Below are positions 25,593 through 32,191 of a DNA stretch of 64,000 nucleotides, one piece after another. The DNA is from Flavobacterium panacagri. GTDB lineage: Bacteria; Bacteroidota; Bacteroidia; Flavobacteriales; Flavobacteriaceae. The number at the start of each line of letters is the position of its first letter. Positions within the stretch are counted from its first letter, which is position 1. Both the position numbers and the translations under genes were made by a program. Under the pieces are notes generated by a model. That model did no database searches, was not told the DNA's origin, and saw nothing but the letters and a program-made list of their open reading frames with translations. The stretch spans positions 124,001-188,000 of the forward strand of contig NZ_CP119766.1 in NCBI RefSeq assembly GCF_030378165.1, read 5' to 3'.

Positions 25593-26291
25593 ATGAACTT
25601 TTACTATTTTCTTATTCCAGTTGTTTTAATTGTGGCAAGCTTAATACTTTCAAAAATTATGAAAAAGCGCCATCAATCTGCAAAATCTGAAATTGATTTT
25701 GATAAAGAAAGGGCAAATTATGCTTTATACAAAGACGAACTGTTAAGTAATGATTTTTCTTTTCTGAAAAAATGGATGAATGGCAAAACAATAAATGCTT
25801 TTACCTCTGCTTCTATTCCTCAAAGTACAGGAAATAAAATTAAAAACTTTATTGGTGATGGTTTAAAAAATGTCGCATTATCAACTGTAGGCGTAAGACT
25901 AAACAATATAGAAACGGATGCCTACTGGGTTTTAAGCGGCAATGATTTGCACTTTTTCACAACAGATACTGTTGGGGACTTAGAAGAACATTTGATTTTT
26001 GATACGTTTCGAATAGAAAGAGCTACGTTACAATATTCTGGACTATTAAAAACTCCAATAGGCTTTTACTCAAAACTTACGGAAGAATATCTGCCTAAAG
26101 TACATCTTATAACTTTTGATATTGATGGCCAGCAACTACCTTTAGAAATCCACGACAGATTAATATACCACGTAGATCCGACTGATATTTGGAGTGTAAA
26201 AAAGCAACTGCAAATCAGGACAAAACATTTAGTAGTTGGAGAAGGTTTCTTGGAAGAACTCAAATCTATATTTCCTAACTTAATTGCTTAA
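25593..26291 (+). CDS. Hypothetical protein with N-terminal membrane helix
   Basis: A 232-residue protein with a single N-terminal membrane helix (FYYFLIPVVLIVASLILSKI) followed by a basic stop (KKRHQ), so the rest is probably cytosolic. The body has alternating beta strands (DAYWVLSGNDLHFFTTD, HLITFDIDGQQLPLEIHD) reminiscent of a PH-like domain, with a final helix. I do not recognise a family. It is the middle gene between a membrane protein and a DUF1266 protein, 15 bases after the first and 5 before the third. Confidence 0.7.
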   Translation: MNFYYFLIPVVLIVASLILSKIMKKRHQSAKSEIDFDKERANYALYKDELLSNDFSFLKKWMNGKTINAFTSASIPQSTGNKIKNFIGDGLKNVALSTVGVRLNNIETDAYWVLSGNDLHFFTTDTVGDLEEHLIFDTFRIERATLQYSGLLKTPIGFYSKLTEEYLPKVHLITFDIDGQQLPLEIHDRLIYHVDPTDIWSVKKQLQIRTKHLVVGEGFLEELKSIFPNLIA

Positions 26292-26296
26292 CTTTT

Positions 26297-27007
26297 ATGA
26301 TTTTACTAAAATTATGGAGAGCTCTTTCTGGTTTGCGGTTAAACAATAAAGAACCTTTAAACGGACAACAACTTGATTACATATTAGTTAGTTCAATGTA
26401 CGCCGGTCAACAATCAGCTTATTTAAACTCTTATGCTACAGGTTTAAGCAAAAGAGAAATAACAAAAATCCTGCAAGATTATTGGGGCATTTACAATATC
26501 GAAAATGCAAAAGAAACAATCGAAAACTTAATGGAGAAAAATAATGATCCTTATACTTCTGTTTTGTATGAAGCATTTGAAAATAAAGAAAACTATGTTG
26601 AAATTTTAAAATCAAAATTACCTGATGAAGAGACTATATTAGATTACTATGTTCAAATTTACAGAGCCATAAGTAATATAATTCCTGAAGTCACGGCTCA
26701 AGGCTTATTTGAAAATTATTCCATACTAAAAGAAACAAAAGATGCTGGATGGAATTACGGTCGAGCTTCTTTTATTGCAAGATGCTGTTTCGAAATGGGC
26801 TATTTATCAGATAATGAATTCAAATTGTATTTAGAAGCAAGTTACAAGGGTCTAAAAAACCATTGCAAAACATGGAAAGAATATACTTCTAGTTATATTT
26901 ATGGCAGAGCTTTATGGGGCGGTTCACATAATGAAGGTATGATTTCTATTGCCAATAATTTATTGACCAATAATAAGAGCCCGCTAAAGGGCAAAAACTA
27001 TATCTAA
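26297..27007 (+). CDS. DUF1266 domain-containing protein
   Basis: A 236-residue cytosolic alpha-helical protein. The C-terminal half shows the DUF1266 pattern: GWNYGRASFIARCCFEMGYLSD, then YLEASYKGLKNHCKTWKEYTSSYIYGRALWGG, which I read as FxxGRxxW-type repeats of Trp, Gly and Arg. DUF1266 proteins in other bacteria accompany stress or secretion genes, without known activity. It is last in the three-gene operon and a terminator follows at 27033. Confidence 0.8.
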   Translation: MILLKLWRALSGLRLNNKEPLNGQQLDYILVSSMYAGQQSAYLNSYATGLSKREITKILQDYWGIYNIENAKETIENLMEKNNDPYTSVLYEAFENKENYVEILKSKLPDEETILDYYVQIYRAISNIIPEVTAQGLFENYSILKETKDAGWNYGRASFIARCCFEMGYLSDNEFKLYLEASYKGLKNHCKTWKEYTSSYIYGRALWGGSHNEGMISIANNLLTNNKSPLKGKNYI

Positions 27008-27032
27008 ATTACTTAAAAATCTGATTTTCTAT

Positions 27033-27075
27033 TAAAACAAATAACACTATTTTAAAAGTGGTGTTATTTTGTTTT
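27033..27075 (+). terminator. Terminator of the DUF1266 operon
   Basis: AAAACAAATAACACTA pairs imperfectly with the GTGGTGTTATTTTGTTTT arm around an AT loop. The remaining 27076-27250 holds no gene or clear signal. Confidence 0.7.
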
Positions 27076-27250
27076 GCAACGTGAAACATTTTACTACAAA
27101 TATGTTATTCATGTGCGATGGCACTAAAATGATAAGTCGTCAAATTCCTTTATGATTCAAGATCATTATATTCTTTGCAAAAAGACTCAAATTAGAAAAA
27201 TCTAAAAAACACTTAACAATAAATTTGCTTAGTATTTTACTGAAATCCGT

Positions 27251-27275
27251 AAAAAAACCCCTCAATTGAGGGGTT
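27251..27275 (-). terminator. Terminator of hicB
   Basis: The perfect palindrome AACCCCTCAA/TTGAGGGGTT (27256-27275) is followed on the minus strand by a U run from the A run at 27251-27257. Confidence 0.8.
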
Positions 27276-27321
27276 ACTTTCGACCGGGTTAACAAGGTAA
27301 TATATTTGCGGTTATTACAAA

Positions 27322-27732
27322 TTATAGTTTAATTGAGAGAAGCTCTTTACCTAATTTATGTAAACCTTCCTCAATTTCTTTTGCTCTTTTTTCTGATATA
27401 TATGTTTGTTTTTTAGATGTAGTATATTGTCTAAATAATGATGGATTAACTCCTATACTTTTTGCAAATACTGACTTATTGATAACTTCAAATATATTGA
27501 AAATTTCTGATATTTCCACATCATACTCAAATTCAAAACCTTTGACGTAAGCTTCATAAGTTTCTTTGTCGTGATCTTTTGCAGTCTCCAAATATAATTC
27601 TACTGCTTCTTTTAAGTTGTCTTTCATTTCATCGATAGTATCTCCATCAGATGCAATAACTCCTGGCACATTTTGTGTTGTACCCCAGAAGCTACCATCA
27701 GAAGATCTTTCAATCTTTACTTTGATTGCCAT
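27322..27732 (-). CDS. hicB: HicB-type antitoxin
   Basis: A 136-residue antitoxin with the HicB layout. The N-terminal partial RNase-H-like domain (about 1-65) contains SSDGSFWGTTQNVPGVIASDGDTIDEMKDNLKEAVELYLE split here as GSFWGTTQNVPGVIASDGDT and MKDNLKEAVELYL. A C-terminal helix-turn-helix-like region (about 85-136) can bind the operators upstream of hicA. It neutralises HicA and represses the operon. It follows hicA with a 92-base gap that holds two mutually exclusive hairpins. Confidence 0.9.
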   Translation of the reverse strand: MAIKVKIERSSDGSFWGTTQNVPGVIASDGDTIDEMKDNLKEAVELYLETAKDHDKETYEAYVKGFEFEYDVEISEIFNIFEVINKSVFAKSIGVNPSLFRQYTTSKKQTYISEKRAKEIEEGLHKLGKELLSIKL

Positions 27733-27802
27733 AACTCTTACCTTTCTTAGTGATTTTTCTCTTTACTTTTTTAATTTGCTTTTTGGTTGTTATAATAAAA
27801 CA

Positions 27803-27838
27803 CCCGACAAAATCGGGACTTACTCTACTTCAGTCCCG
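27803..27838 (-). promoter_or_regulatory. Two overlapping hairpins at the hicA stop codon
   Basis: CGGGACT (27814-27820) can pair with AGTCCCG (27832-27838), which lies in the end of hicA, or its CGGG can be used by CCCGA...TCGGG (27803-27817), which is followed by U-rich RNA on the minus strand. Both cannot form together, a layout like an attenuator. Confidence 0.45.
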
Positions 27839-28007
27839 CTTGTCTCAAAATATTGCTTTCGGTTCCTTTCGGAATATCCTTTCTCGGATGAGGAAGAACA
27901 ACAATACCTTCTTTCGTTGGGTGTCGAAACACATGATGGCTACCTTTTACTCGGTCGAGAATCCAACCATCATCTTCCAACAGCTTAAACAAATCCTTTG
28001 AACTCAT
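27825..28007 (-). CDS. hicA: HicA-type mRNA interferase toxin
   Basis: A 60-residue toxin of the HicA family, a small double-stranded-RNA-binding-like fold that cuts mRNA. The family features are plain: LFKLLEDDGWILDRVKGSHHVFRHP with the catalytic His in GSH (His24), then VVLPHPRKDIPKGTESNILRQAGL. It is complete and the usual length. It precedes hicB on the minus strand. Regulation is probably by HicB at two palindromic sites in the promoter. Confidence 0.92.
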   Translation of the reverse strand: MSSKDLFKLLEDDGWILDRVKGSHHVFRHPTKEGIVVLPHPRKDIPKGTESNILRQAGLK

Positions 28008-28013
28008 AATAAC

Positions 28014-28039
28014 CTGTTATTTGATTTATTAATAACAGC
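28014..28039. promoter_or_regulatory. Candidate HicB operator 2
   Basis: CTGTTAT (28014-28020) and ATAACAG (28033-28039) are perfect reverse complements with a 12-base spacer, in the hicA leader. They share the half-site ATAACA with the other palindrome. Confidence 0.5.
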
Positions 28040-28041
28040 AC

Positions 28042-28071
28042 AAATGTATAACATTTTCGCAATATAACAAA
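28042..28071 (-). promoter_or_regulatory. Promoter of hicAB
   Basis: On the minus strand: TTG (28069-28071), a 19-base spacer and TACATTTG (28042-28049), an exact consensus. The -33 element is covered by the palindrome at 28065-28080. Confidence 0.75.
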
Positions 28072-28080
28072 TTTGTTATA
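28065..28080. promoter_or_regulatory. Candidate HicB operator 1
   Basis: The 16-bp perfect palindrome ATAACAAATTTGTTAT spans the -33 element of hicAB, ideal for repression. Confidence 0.65.
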
Positions 28081-28287
28081 TATGTTTTTTTAAACTTTAA
28101 CATTTTTTACCTTTGAAATAAAAAAGCGCCCCATCTCTGAACTGCTTTTTCGACTAAACAAAACCACTAAAATTACTTCTTTTTTCTATATTTTTTAATC
28201 TGTCGCTTTCTAAGTAATCATCAATTGTTTCTGTTGCAAAAAAGCTATTCTTACCAAGAACTGAGCTTTATTGTAATGTAAAAGAAC

Positions 28288-28354
28288 TTAACATGTTACA
28301 GTTCTCATGTTAAAAAATTTCAAAAAAGTTAACACGTTATAAATCTCATGTTAA
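28288..28354. promoter_or_regulatory. Two tandem 26-bp palindromic sites
   Basis: Site 1 (28288-28313): TTAACATG-N10-CATGTTAA, perfect 8-bp arms. Site 2 (28329-28354): TTAACACG-N10-CATGTTAA, one mismatch. Starts are 41 bp apart, about four helical turns. The other parts of the gene-free stretch 28008-28512 are the hicAB promoter and a -7 box. No encoded regulator is known for these sites. Confidence 0.65.
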
Positions 28355-28439
28355 TCATAAACACATTTTTAAGTCCAATATAATCCCAATACTTTTTTCA
28401 AAGTGGTGCTTTTTTATTTACAAATCTTGTAATTTGTAC

Positions 28440-28447
28440 TAAATTTG
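28440..28447 (+). promoter_or_regulatory. -7 box of gene 28513
   Basis: TAAATTTG matches TAnnTTTG, 65 bases before the start codon. The tandem palindromes lie 86-152 bases upstream of it. Confidence 0.5.
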
Positions 28448-28512
28448 CAACTTATAATTCAGCATAAAAAACATCAAACCCACTTTTTTCAATCTAAGTA
28501 CTTTATTACCAA

Positions 28513-28773
28513 ATGGATATAGTCAAATTTAAAATCACATCAAAAACGATAAAAGTAGAAGTACGTAATTCGAATAATTATGTTTTCAATTTTAATAATG
28601 TTTTAGACATTAAAAAAGAAGACAAAGATGTTTTATTAAAATTGTACAATGCCCTGGATATACTTTTTAAGAAAGAAACTCCAACAGAAACAAAAAATTA
28701 TATTTCGCCTAATCAAACCAATATCTTGGATCAGATTTCTGATATTGATAAACTTGATCAGGAGAACAAATAA
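28513..28773 (+). CDS. Hypothetical small protein
   Basis: An 86-residue acidic, AT-rich gene product that I do not recognise. The first 55 residues alternate strands and a helix (KFKITSKTIKVEVRNSNN, DKDVLLKLYNALDILF). The C-terminal 25 are Asn/Asp/Gln-rich and probably disordered. No membrane segment. It has its own -7 box and a strong terminator, so it is a real transcription unit. It lies downstream of the unexplained tandem palindromes. Confidence 0.65.
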   Translation: MDIVKFKITSKTIKVEVRNSNNYVFNFNNVLDIKKEDKDVLLKLYNALDILFKKETPTETKNYISPNQTNILDQISDIDKLDQENK

Positions 28774-28824
28774 CAGATTTTCTTTATTTAATTTACTAAT
28801 CATTAATTTGATTTAAAAATATTC

Positions 28825-28860
28825 AAAACCCTCAAACAAAAAGTTTGAGGGTTTTCTTTT
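28825..28860 (+). terminator. Terminator of gene 28513
   Basis: A 13-bp perfect stem (28825-28837 with 28843-28855, core CCCTCAAAC/GTTTGAGGG) with an AAAAA loop, followed by T. Confidence 0.9.
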
Positions 28861-28896
28861 ATACTCTGTTTTTCAAAATAAAGTATTACTTTTAAT

Positions 28897-28933
28897 CTGT
28901 ATCCTTAAAAAAAGTATTTTCTGTATCTGTACC
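28897..28933 (+). promoter_or_regulatory. Candidate MocR operator direct repeats
   Basis: CTGTATC occurs at 28897-28903 and 28921-28927, and CTGTACC at 28927-28933. Direct repeats of this type are typical for MocR/PdxR regulators, and one is encoded downstream at 29360. The repeats end 18 bases before the -7 box. Confidence 0.5.
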
Positions 28934-28950
28934 CAAATCTAGAATCGCAA

Positions 28951-28958
28951 TAATTTTG
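28951..28958 (+). promoter_or_regulatory. -7 box of the MocR operon, fixes a start
   Basis: TAATTTTG matches TAnnTTTG and covers a possible TTG start at 28956, so the first gene must start at ATG 28971. Confidence 0.6.
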
Positions 28959-28970
28959 CTAAAAAAAGAT

Positions 28971-29339
28971 ATGGAGTCTACAGCATCAACACAGGAAAAA
29001 ACAAAATTTAGAGAGGTTTATATATTTGACATGGAGGAGCTACAAAACATCTTTAGTCAAAATAGTAGTGAAAAAACTGAAGATAAAATGCTTTTTGGCA
29101 TTCCCTTTCTTCTCAGTAAAAATAACAATAAGATTAATGCTTTTGCCAGTTTGATTTTGGATCAGAACAATGAAATCAAATTTGAAATTTATGATGACGG
29201 AAGTCTCAATGATCAAGAAAAAGAAGTTTTTAATGAATACATTATAAATTTTCTAAAGAAAAAAAGAAGTGCCAATTTCAATAATGTCACACAATTAAAA
29301 CAAAGTACAGAACATCTTGTTCATTGCCTTAGTTTTTGA
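28971..29339 (+). CDS. Hypothetical protein, first gene of the MocR operon
   Basis: A 122-residue hydrophilic protein that I do not recognise: MESTASTQEK, then FREVYIFDMEELQNIF, a short hydrophobic patch (MLFGIPFLLS), acidic IKFEIYDDGSLNDQEKEVF and a basic segment (FLKKKRS). It is probably cytosolic. I start it at ATG 28971 because the TTG further up lies in the -7 box. It ends 20 bases before the MocR-type gene and is probably co-transcribed with it. A leader or partner protein is possible, but nothing identifies its role. Confidence 0.65.
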   Translation: MESTASTQEKTKFREVYIFDMEELQNIFSQNSSEKTEDKMLFGIPFLLSKNNNKINAFASLILDQNNEIKFEIYDDGSLNDQEKEVFNEYIINFLKKKRSANFNNVTQLKQSTEHLVHCLSF

Positions 29340-29359
29340 AAGTTTAACAAATAACAAAA

Positions 29360-30778
29360 ATGAAGAACAATCAAACATTATATTTAAAAATTGCCAAAAT
29401 TATCGAGGATCAGATTCACAATGAAACTTTGGTACTTGGCGACAAACTGCCTTCTGTTCGAAGTGCACAGAAACTTTATAATGTTAGTTTAAATACCATC
29501 AAGCAGGCTTATTTGGAACTGGAGAGTCGTTCACTTATAGAATCACGCCCAAAAATGGGTTATTATGTGAGTAAAAGTGCGATACGTACCACGGCGCTTC
29601 CCAGCATTGCGAGCATAAATAATCACGAAACTAAAAATACTCCTGAGGAACTTATCGATAAAGTTTTCAGCACCCTTAACAAAACAGATGTGACACAGTT
29701 TGCACTTGGATTACCCGGAAAAAATTTCCTTCCAATTGCTAAACTTAATAAAGGGATTATCAATGCTGTTCGCAACAGAGACGATGCCGGAACTGCCTAC
29801 GAACCGGTTCAGGGATCTGAAAGTCTTCGGCGTGCCATTGCAAAATGGGCGCTTGTTATGGAAGGGAAAATTACAGAAGATGATCTTATCATTACCTCTG
29901 GTGCCATGCATGCTATGTACAATGCGTTAATGGCTGTAACTTCTCCCGGAGATAGTGTTGCTGTAGAAAGTCCTGCCTATTTTGGAATACTTCAAGCAAT
30001 TAAAGCTTTAGGTTTAAAAGCAGTTGAAATTCCAACGCATCCTTTATATGGACTGGATCTTGAGGCTTTAAAAAAAGTACTTCCCGAAATTAAGGCTTGT
30101 TGTTTTATTACTAATTTCAATAATCCGATGGGTTTTCAAATGCCTGACGAGAATAAACGGGAATTGGTTAAATTGATAACACAATACAATGTTCCGTTGA
30201 TTGAAGATGATCTTTACGGAAATTTATATTTTGGTTCAGAGCGTCCAAAACCTTGTAAATTCTACGACGAAGCTGGATTGGTTTTATGGATTGGGTCTGT
30301 TTCTAAAACTCTTGCGCCCGGATATCGTGTCGGATGGATTGCTCCGGGAAAATTTAAAGATAAAATTATACGCCAGAAACTGGTGCAAACCGTTTGTAAT
30401 TCTTCTTTGTTTTCGGATGTTATTAGCGACTTTCTGGAACACGGACGTTACGATCATCATCTTAGAACTTTTAGAAATAAACTTTACACCAATTACCTCC
30501 AAATTAATCGTGCTGTAGAAACTTATTTTCCTGACAATACTAAAATTGCGCAACCAAAAGGCGGTTTTATGCTTTGGCTCGAACTCGATAAAAGAATCTC
30601 AACAACAGAATTATATACCACTGCCCTATCTCAAAAAATCAATTTTGCGCCCGGAAGAATCTTTTCGCAATACAATCAATACAATAATTGCATGAGACTT
30701 ACTTATGCTCTGGAATGGAATGAACGCGTGGAATCTGATTTGGAAAAATTAGGCAGAATAATAAAGAATAGCATTTAA
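29360..30778 (+). CDS. MocR-type PLP-dependent transcriptional regulator
   Basis: A 472-residue fusion of a GntR winged helix (about 1-75: LYLKIAKIIEDQIHNETL, GDKLPSVRSAQKLYNVSLNT) with a class I aminotransferase-like domain (about 100-470). The PLP-binding Lys is in GSVSKTLAPGYRVGW (Lys316), and the phosphate-binding residues are at SGAMHAMYNA. This is the MocR/PdxR architecture: a regulator that uses PLP, an aminoacyl-PLP adduct or a substrate to control neighbouring genes. The next gene, 4 bases away, is a GNAT acetyltransferase. Direct CTGTAYC repeats upstream suggest autoregulation. Alternatively it retains aminotransferase activity. Confidence 0.92.
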   Translation: MKNNQTLYLKIAKIIEDQIHNETLVLGDKLPSVRSAQKLYNVSLNTIKQAYLELESRSLIESRPKMGYYVSKSAIRTTALPSIASINNHETKNTPEELIDKVFSTLNKTDVTQFALGLPGKNFLPIAKLNKGIINAVRNRDDAGTAYEPVQGSESLRRAIAKWALVMEGKITEDDLIITSGAMHAMYNALMAVTSPGDSVAVESPAYFGILQAIKALGLKAVEIPTHPLYGLDLEALKKVLPEIKACCFITNFNNPMGFQMPDENKRELVKLITQYNVPLIEDDLYGNLYFGSERPKPCKFYDEAGLVLWIGSVSKTLAPGYRVGWIAPGKFKDKIIRQKLVQTVCNSSLFSDVISDFLEHGRYDHHLRTFRNKLYTNYLQINRAVETYFPDNTKIAQPKGGFMLWLELDKRISTTELYTTALSQKINFAPGRIFSQYNQYNNCMRLTYALEWNERVESDLEKLGRIIKNSI

Positions 30779-30782
30779 CATT

Positions 30783-31259
30783 ATGAAAAATAACGTTCAA
30801 ATAGAAACTTATACTCCCAAATACAAAGAAAGTTTCAAGGATTTAAATATCGAATGGATTTCGAATTATTTTGAAGTTGAACCCAATGACATCAAAGCGC
30901 TCGATCATGCCGAAGATTATATTATTGAAAAAGGAGGCGAAATTTTTTCAGCTGTTTTAAACGATGAAGTCTTGGGAGTTTGTGCTTTAATCAAAAGCAA
31001 TACTAAAGATTACGATTACGAATTGGCAAAAATGGCCGTAAGTCCAAAAGCACAAGGAAAAGGAGTTGGATTATTACTCGCGAAAGAAGCTATAAAATGG
31101 GCTTCTGAAAAAGGTGCTTCCAAAATTTATCTGGAAAGCAATACCAAACTTCAGCCTGCAATTAAATTATACGAAAAACTAGGTTTTAAAGAAATTAAAG
31201 GCATTTCATCAAGTTACAACAGAGTGGATATTCAGATGATGCTTGTTCTTAATTCTTAG
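30783..31259 (+). CDS. GNAT family N-acetyltransferase
   Basis: A 158-residue acetyl-CoA-dependent transferase with the GNAT fold: motif A is LAKMAVSPKAQGKGVGLLLAKEA (the Q-x-x-G-x-G core binds acetyl-CoA pyrophosphate) and motif B is IYLESNTKLQPAIKLYEKLGF. The acceptor is unknown. It starts 4 bases after the MocR gene, so it is a likely target. In other bacteria MocR-GNAT pairs point to modification of amines or amino acids; that is inference here. Confidence 0.9.
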   Translation: MKNNVQIETYTPKYKESFKDLNIEWISNYFEVEPNDIKALDHAEDYIIEKGGEIFSAVLNDEVLGVCALIKSNTKDYDYELAKMAVSPKAQGKGVGLLLAKEAIKWASEKGASKIYLESNTKLQPAIKLYEKLGFKEIKGISSSYNRVDIQMMLVLNS

Positions 31260-31325
31260 ATTAAATTGTACTGGACTATTTCATTAAAAGCAAAAGTGGA
31301 CTATTAAAAACGTACTTTAGAAAAA

Positions 31326-31333
31326 TACATTTG
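31326..31333 (+). promoter_or_regulatory. -7 box of the amidotransferase gene
   Basis: TACATTTG matches TAnnTTTG, 19 bases before the start codon. Confidence 0.5.
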
Positions 31334-31352
31334 TAATCAATTTTTAGAAACA

Positions 31353-32081
31353 ATGAATATCCATATTATACAACACGAAACATACGAAGCTCCCGGCGCT
31401 TATCTCAATTGGGCAACAGAACGAAATTATAATCTGTCTTTTTCTAAAGTATATGAAAATGATAAACTGCCAGCCAACATCGATTTTATAGACTTGCTGA
31501 TTGTGATGGGTGGCCCGCAAAGTCCAAATACCACTCTTGATGAATGCCCTCATTTTGATGCATTAGGAGAAATTGCTTTAATACAAAAATGTATTACCGC
31601 TAAAAAAGCTGTTGTTGGAGTTTGTTTGGGTTCTCAGCTAATTGGCGAAGCTTTTGGTGCAAAATTCAACCATAGTCCAGAAAAAGAAATTGGAGTATTT
31701 TCTATTACATTAACTGAAGATGGAATAAAAGACGAAAAAGTAAATCATTTTGGTTCAGTTCTAAATGTGGGACATTGGCATAACGATATGCCAGGTTTAA
31801 CAAAAGAAAGTAAGGTTCTGGCTGTAAGCGAAGGCTGTCCTGTTCAGATTGTTTCGTATTCGAATCTTGTTTATGGTTTTCAGTGTCATATGGAATTGAC
31901 AACAGAAGTAGTTGGTCTTTTAATTGAAAGTGAAACTGATTTATTAGCTAAAAGCAAGCAATATCAATTTGTTCAAAATCCTGAAACGATTTTAGCTTAT
32001 AATTACAGTGAAATGAATGAAAAACTTTTTCAATTTCTGGATAAACTTGTAGAAGCTTACAAAAACCAGAATTCACTTTAA
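31353..32081 (+). CDS. Type 1 glutamine amidotransferase
   Basis: A 242-residue class I glutamine amidotransferase (GMP synthase-like, no synthetase domain). The nucleophile is Cys91 in VVGVCLGSQLIGEAFGA, preceded by LLIVMGGPQSPN; His and Glu of the triad are in YGFQCHMELT. Such stand-alone proteins supply ammonia by glutamine hydrolysis to an unknown acceptor, or hydrolyse gamma-glutamyl compounds. It is a single gene with its own -7 box and a shared bidirectional terminator. Confidence 0.88.
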   Translation: MNIHIIQHETYEAPGAYLNWATERNYNLSFSKVYENDKLPANIDFIDLLIVMGGPQSPNTTLDECPHFDALGEIALIQKCITAKKAVVGVCLGSQLIGEAFGAKFNHSPEKEIGVFSITLTEDGIKDEKVNHFGSVLNVGHWHNDMPGLTKESKVLAVSEGCPVQIVSYSNLVYGFQCHMELTTEVVGLLIESETDLLAKSKQYQFVQNPETILAYNYSEMNEKLFQFLDKLVEAYKNQNSL

Positions 32082-32144
32082 TTAAAACTATCATTTACTG
32101 AAATTTTTAGGGACGATAGAAGTTTCAGTTCAAAATAAATTTAA

Positions 32145-32182
32145 AAAAGCCACAAAATCAATTTGCTTAATTTGTGGCTTTT
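32145..32182. terminator. Bidirectional terminator
   Basis: AAAAGCCACAAA (32145-32156) pairs with TTTGTGGCTTTT (32171-32182). A on one side and T on the other serve both the amidotransferase gene and the convergent DUF2339 gene. Confidence 0.88.
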
Positions 32183-32191
32183 CTATTTTTT

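Noticed and set aside
27076..27250. Hidden small gene between the DUF1266 operon and hicB terminator
   Set aside because: No start with a plausible frame and no promoter; only AT-rich sequence.
27301..27308. TATATTTG on the plus strand as a promoter
   Set aside because: It would read antisense into hicB; no -33 element and no gene downstream on that strand until 28513.
28126..28260. Remnant of a gene or tRNA in the gap after hicA
   Set aside because: No frame, stem-loop or tRNA-like arm could be recognised.
24886..28415. Possible genomic island bounded by tRNA-terminator-like sequences (AAGTGGTG at 24901 and 28401)
   Set aside because: Only a short terminator arm is shared, no tRNA 3' end is repeated and there is no integrase gene.
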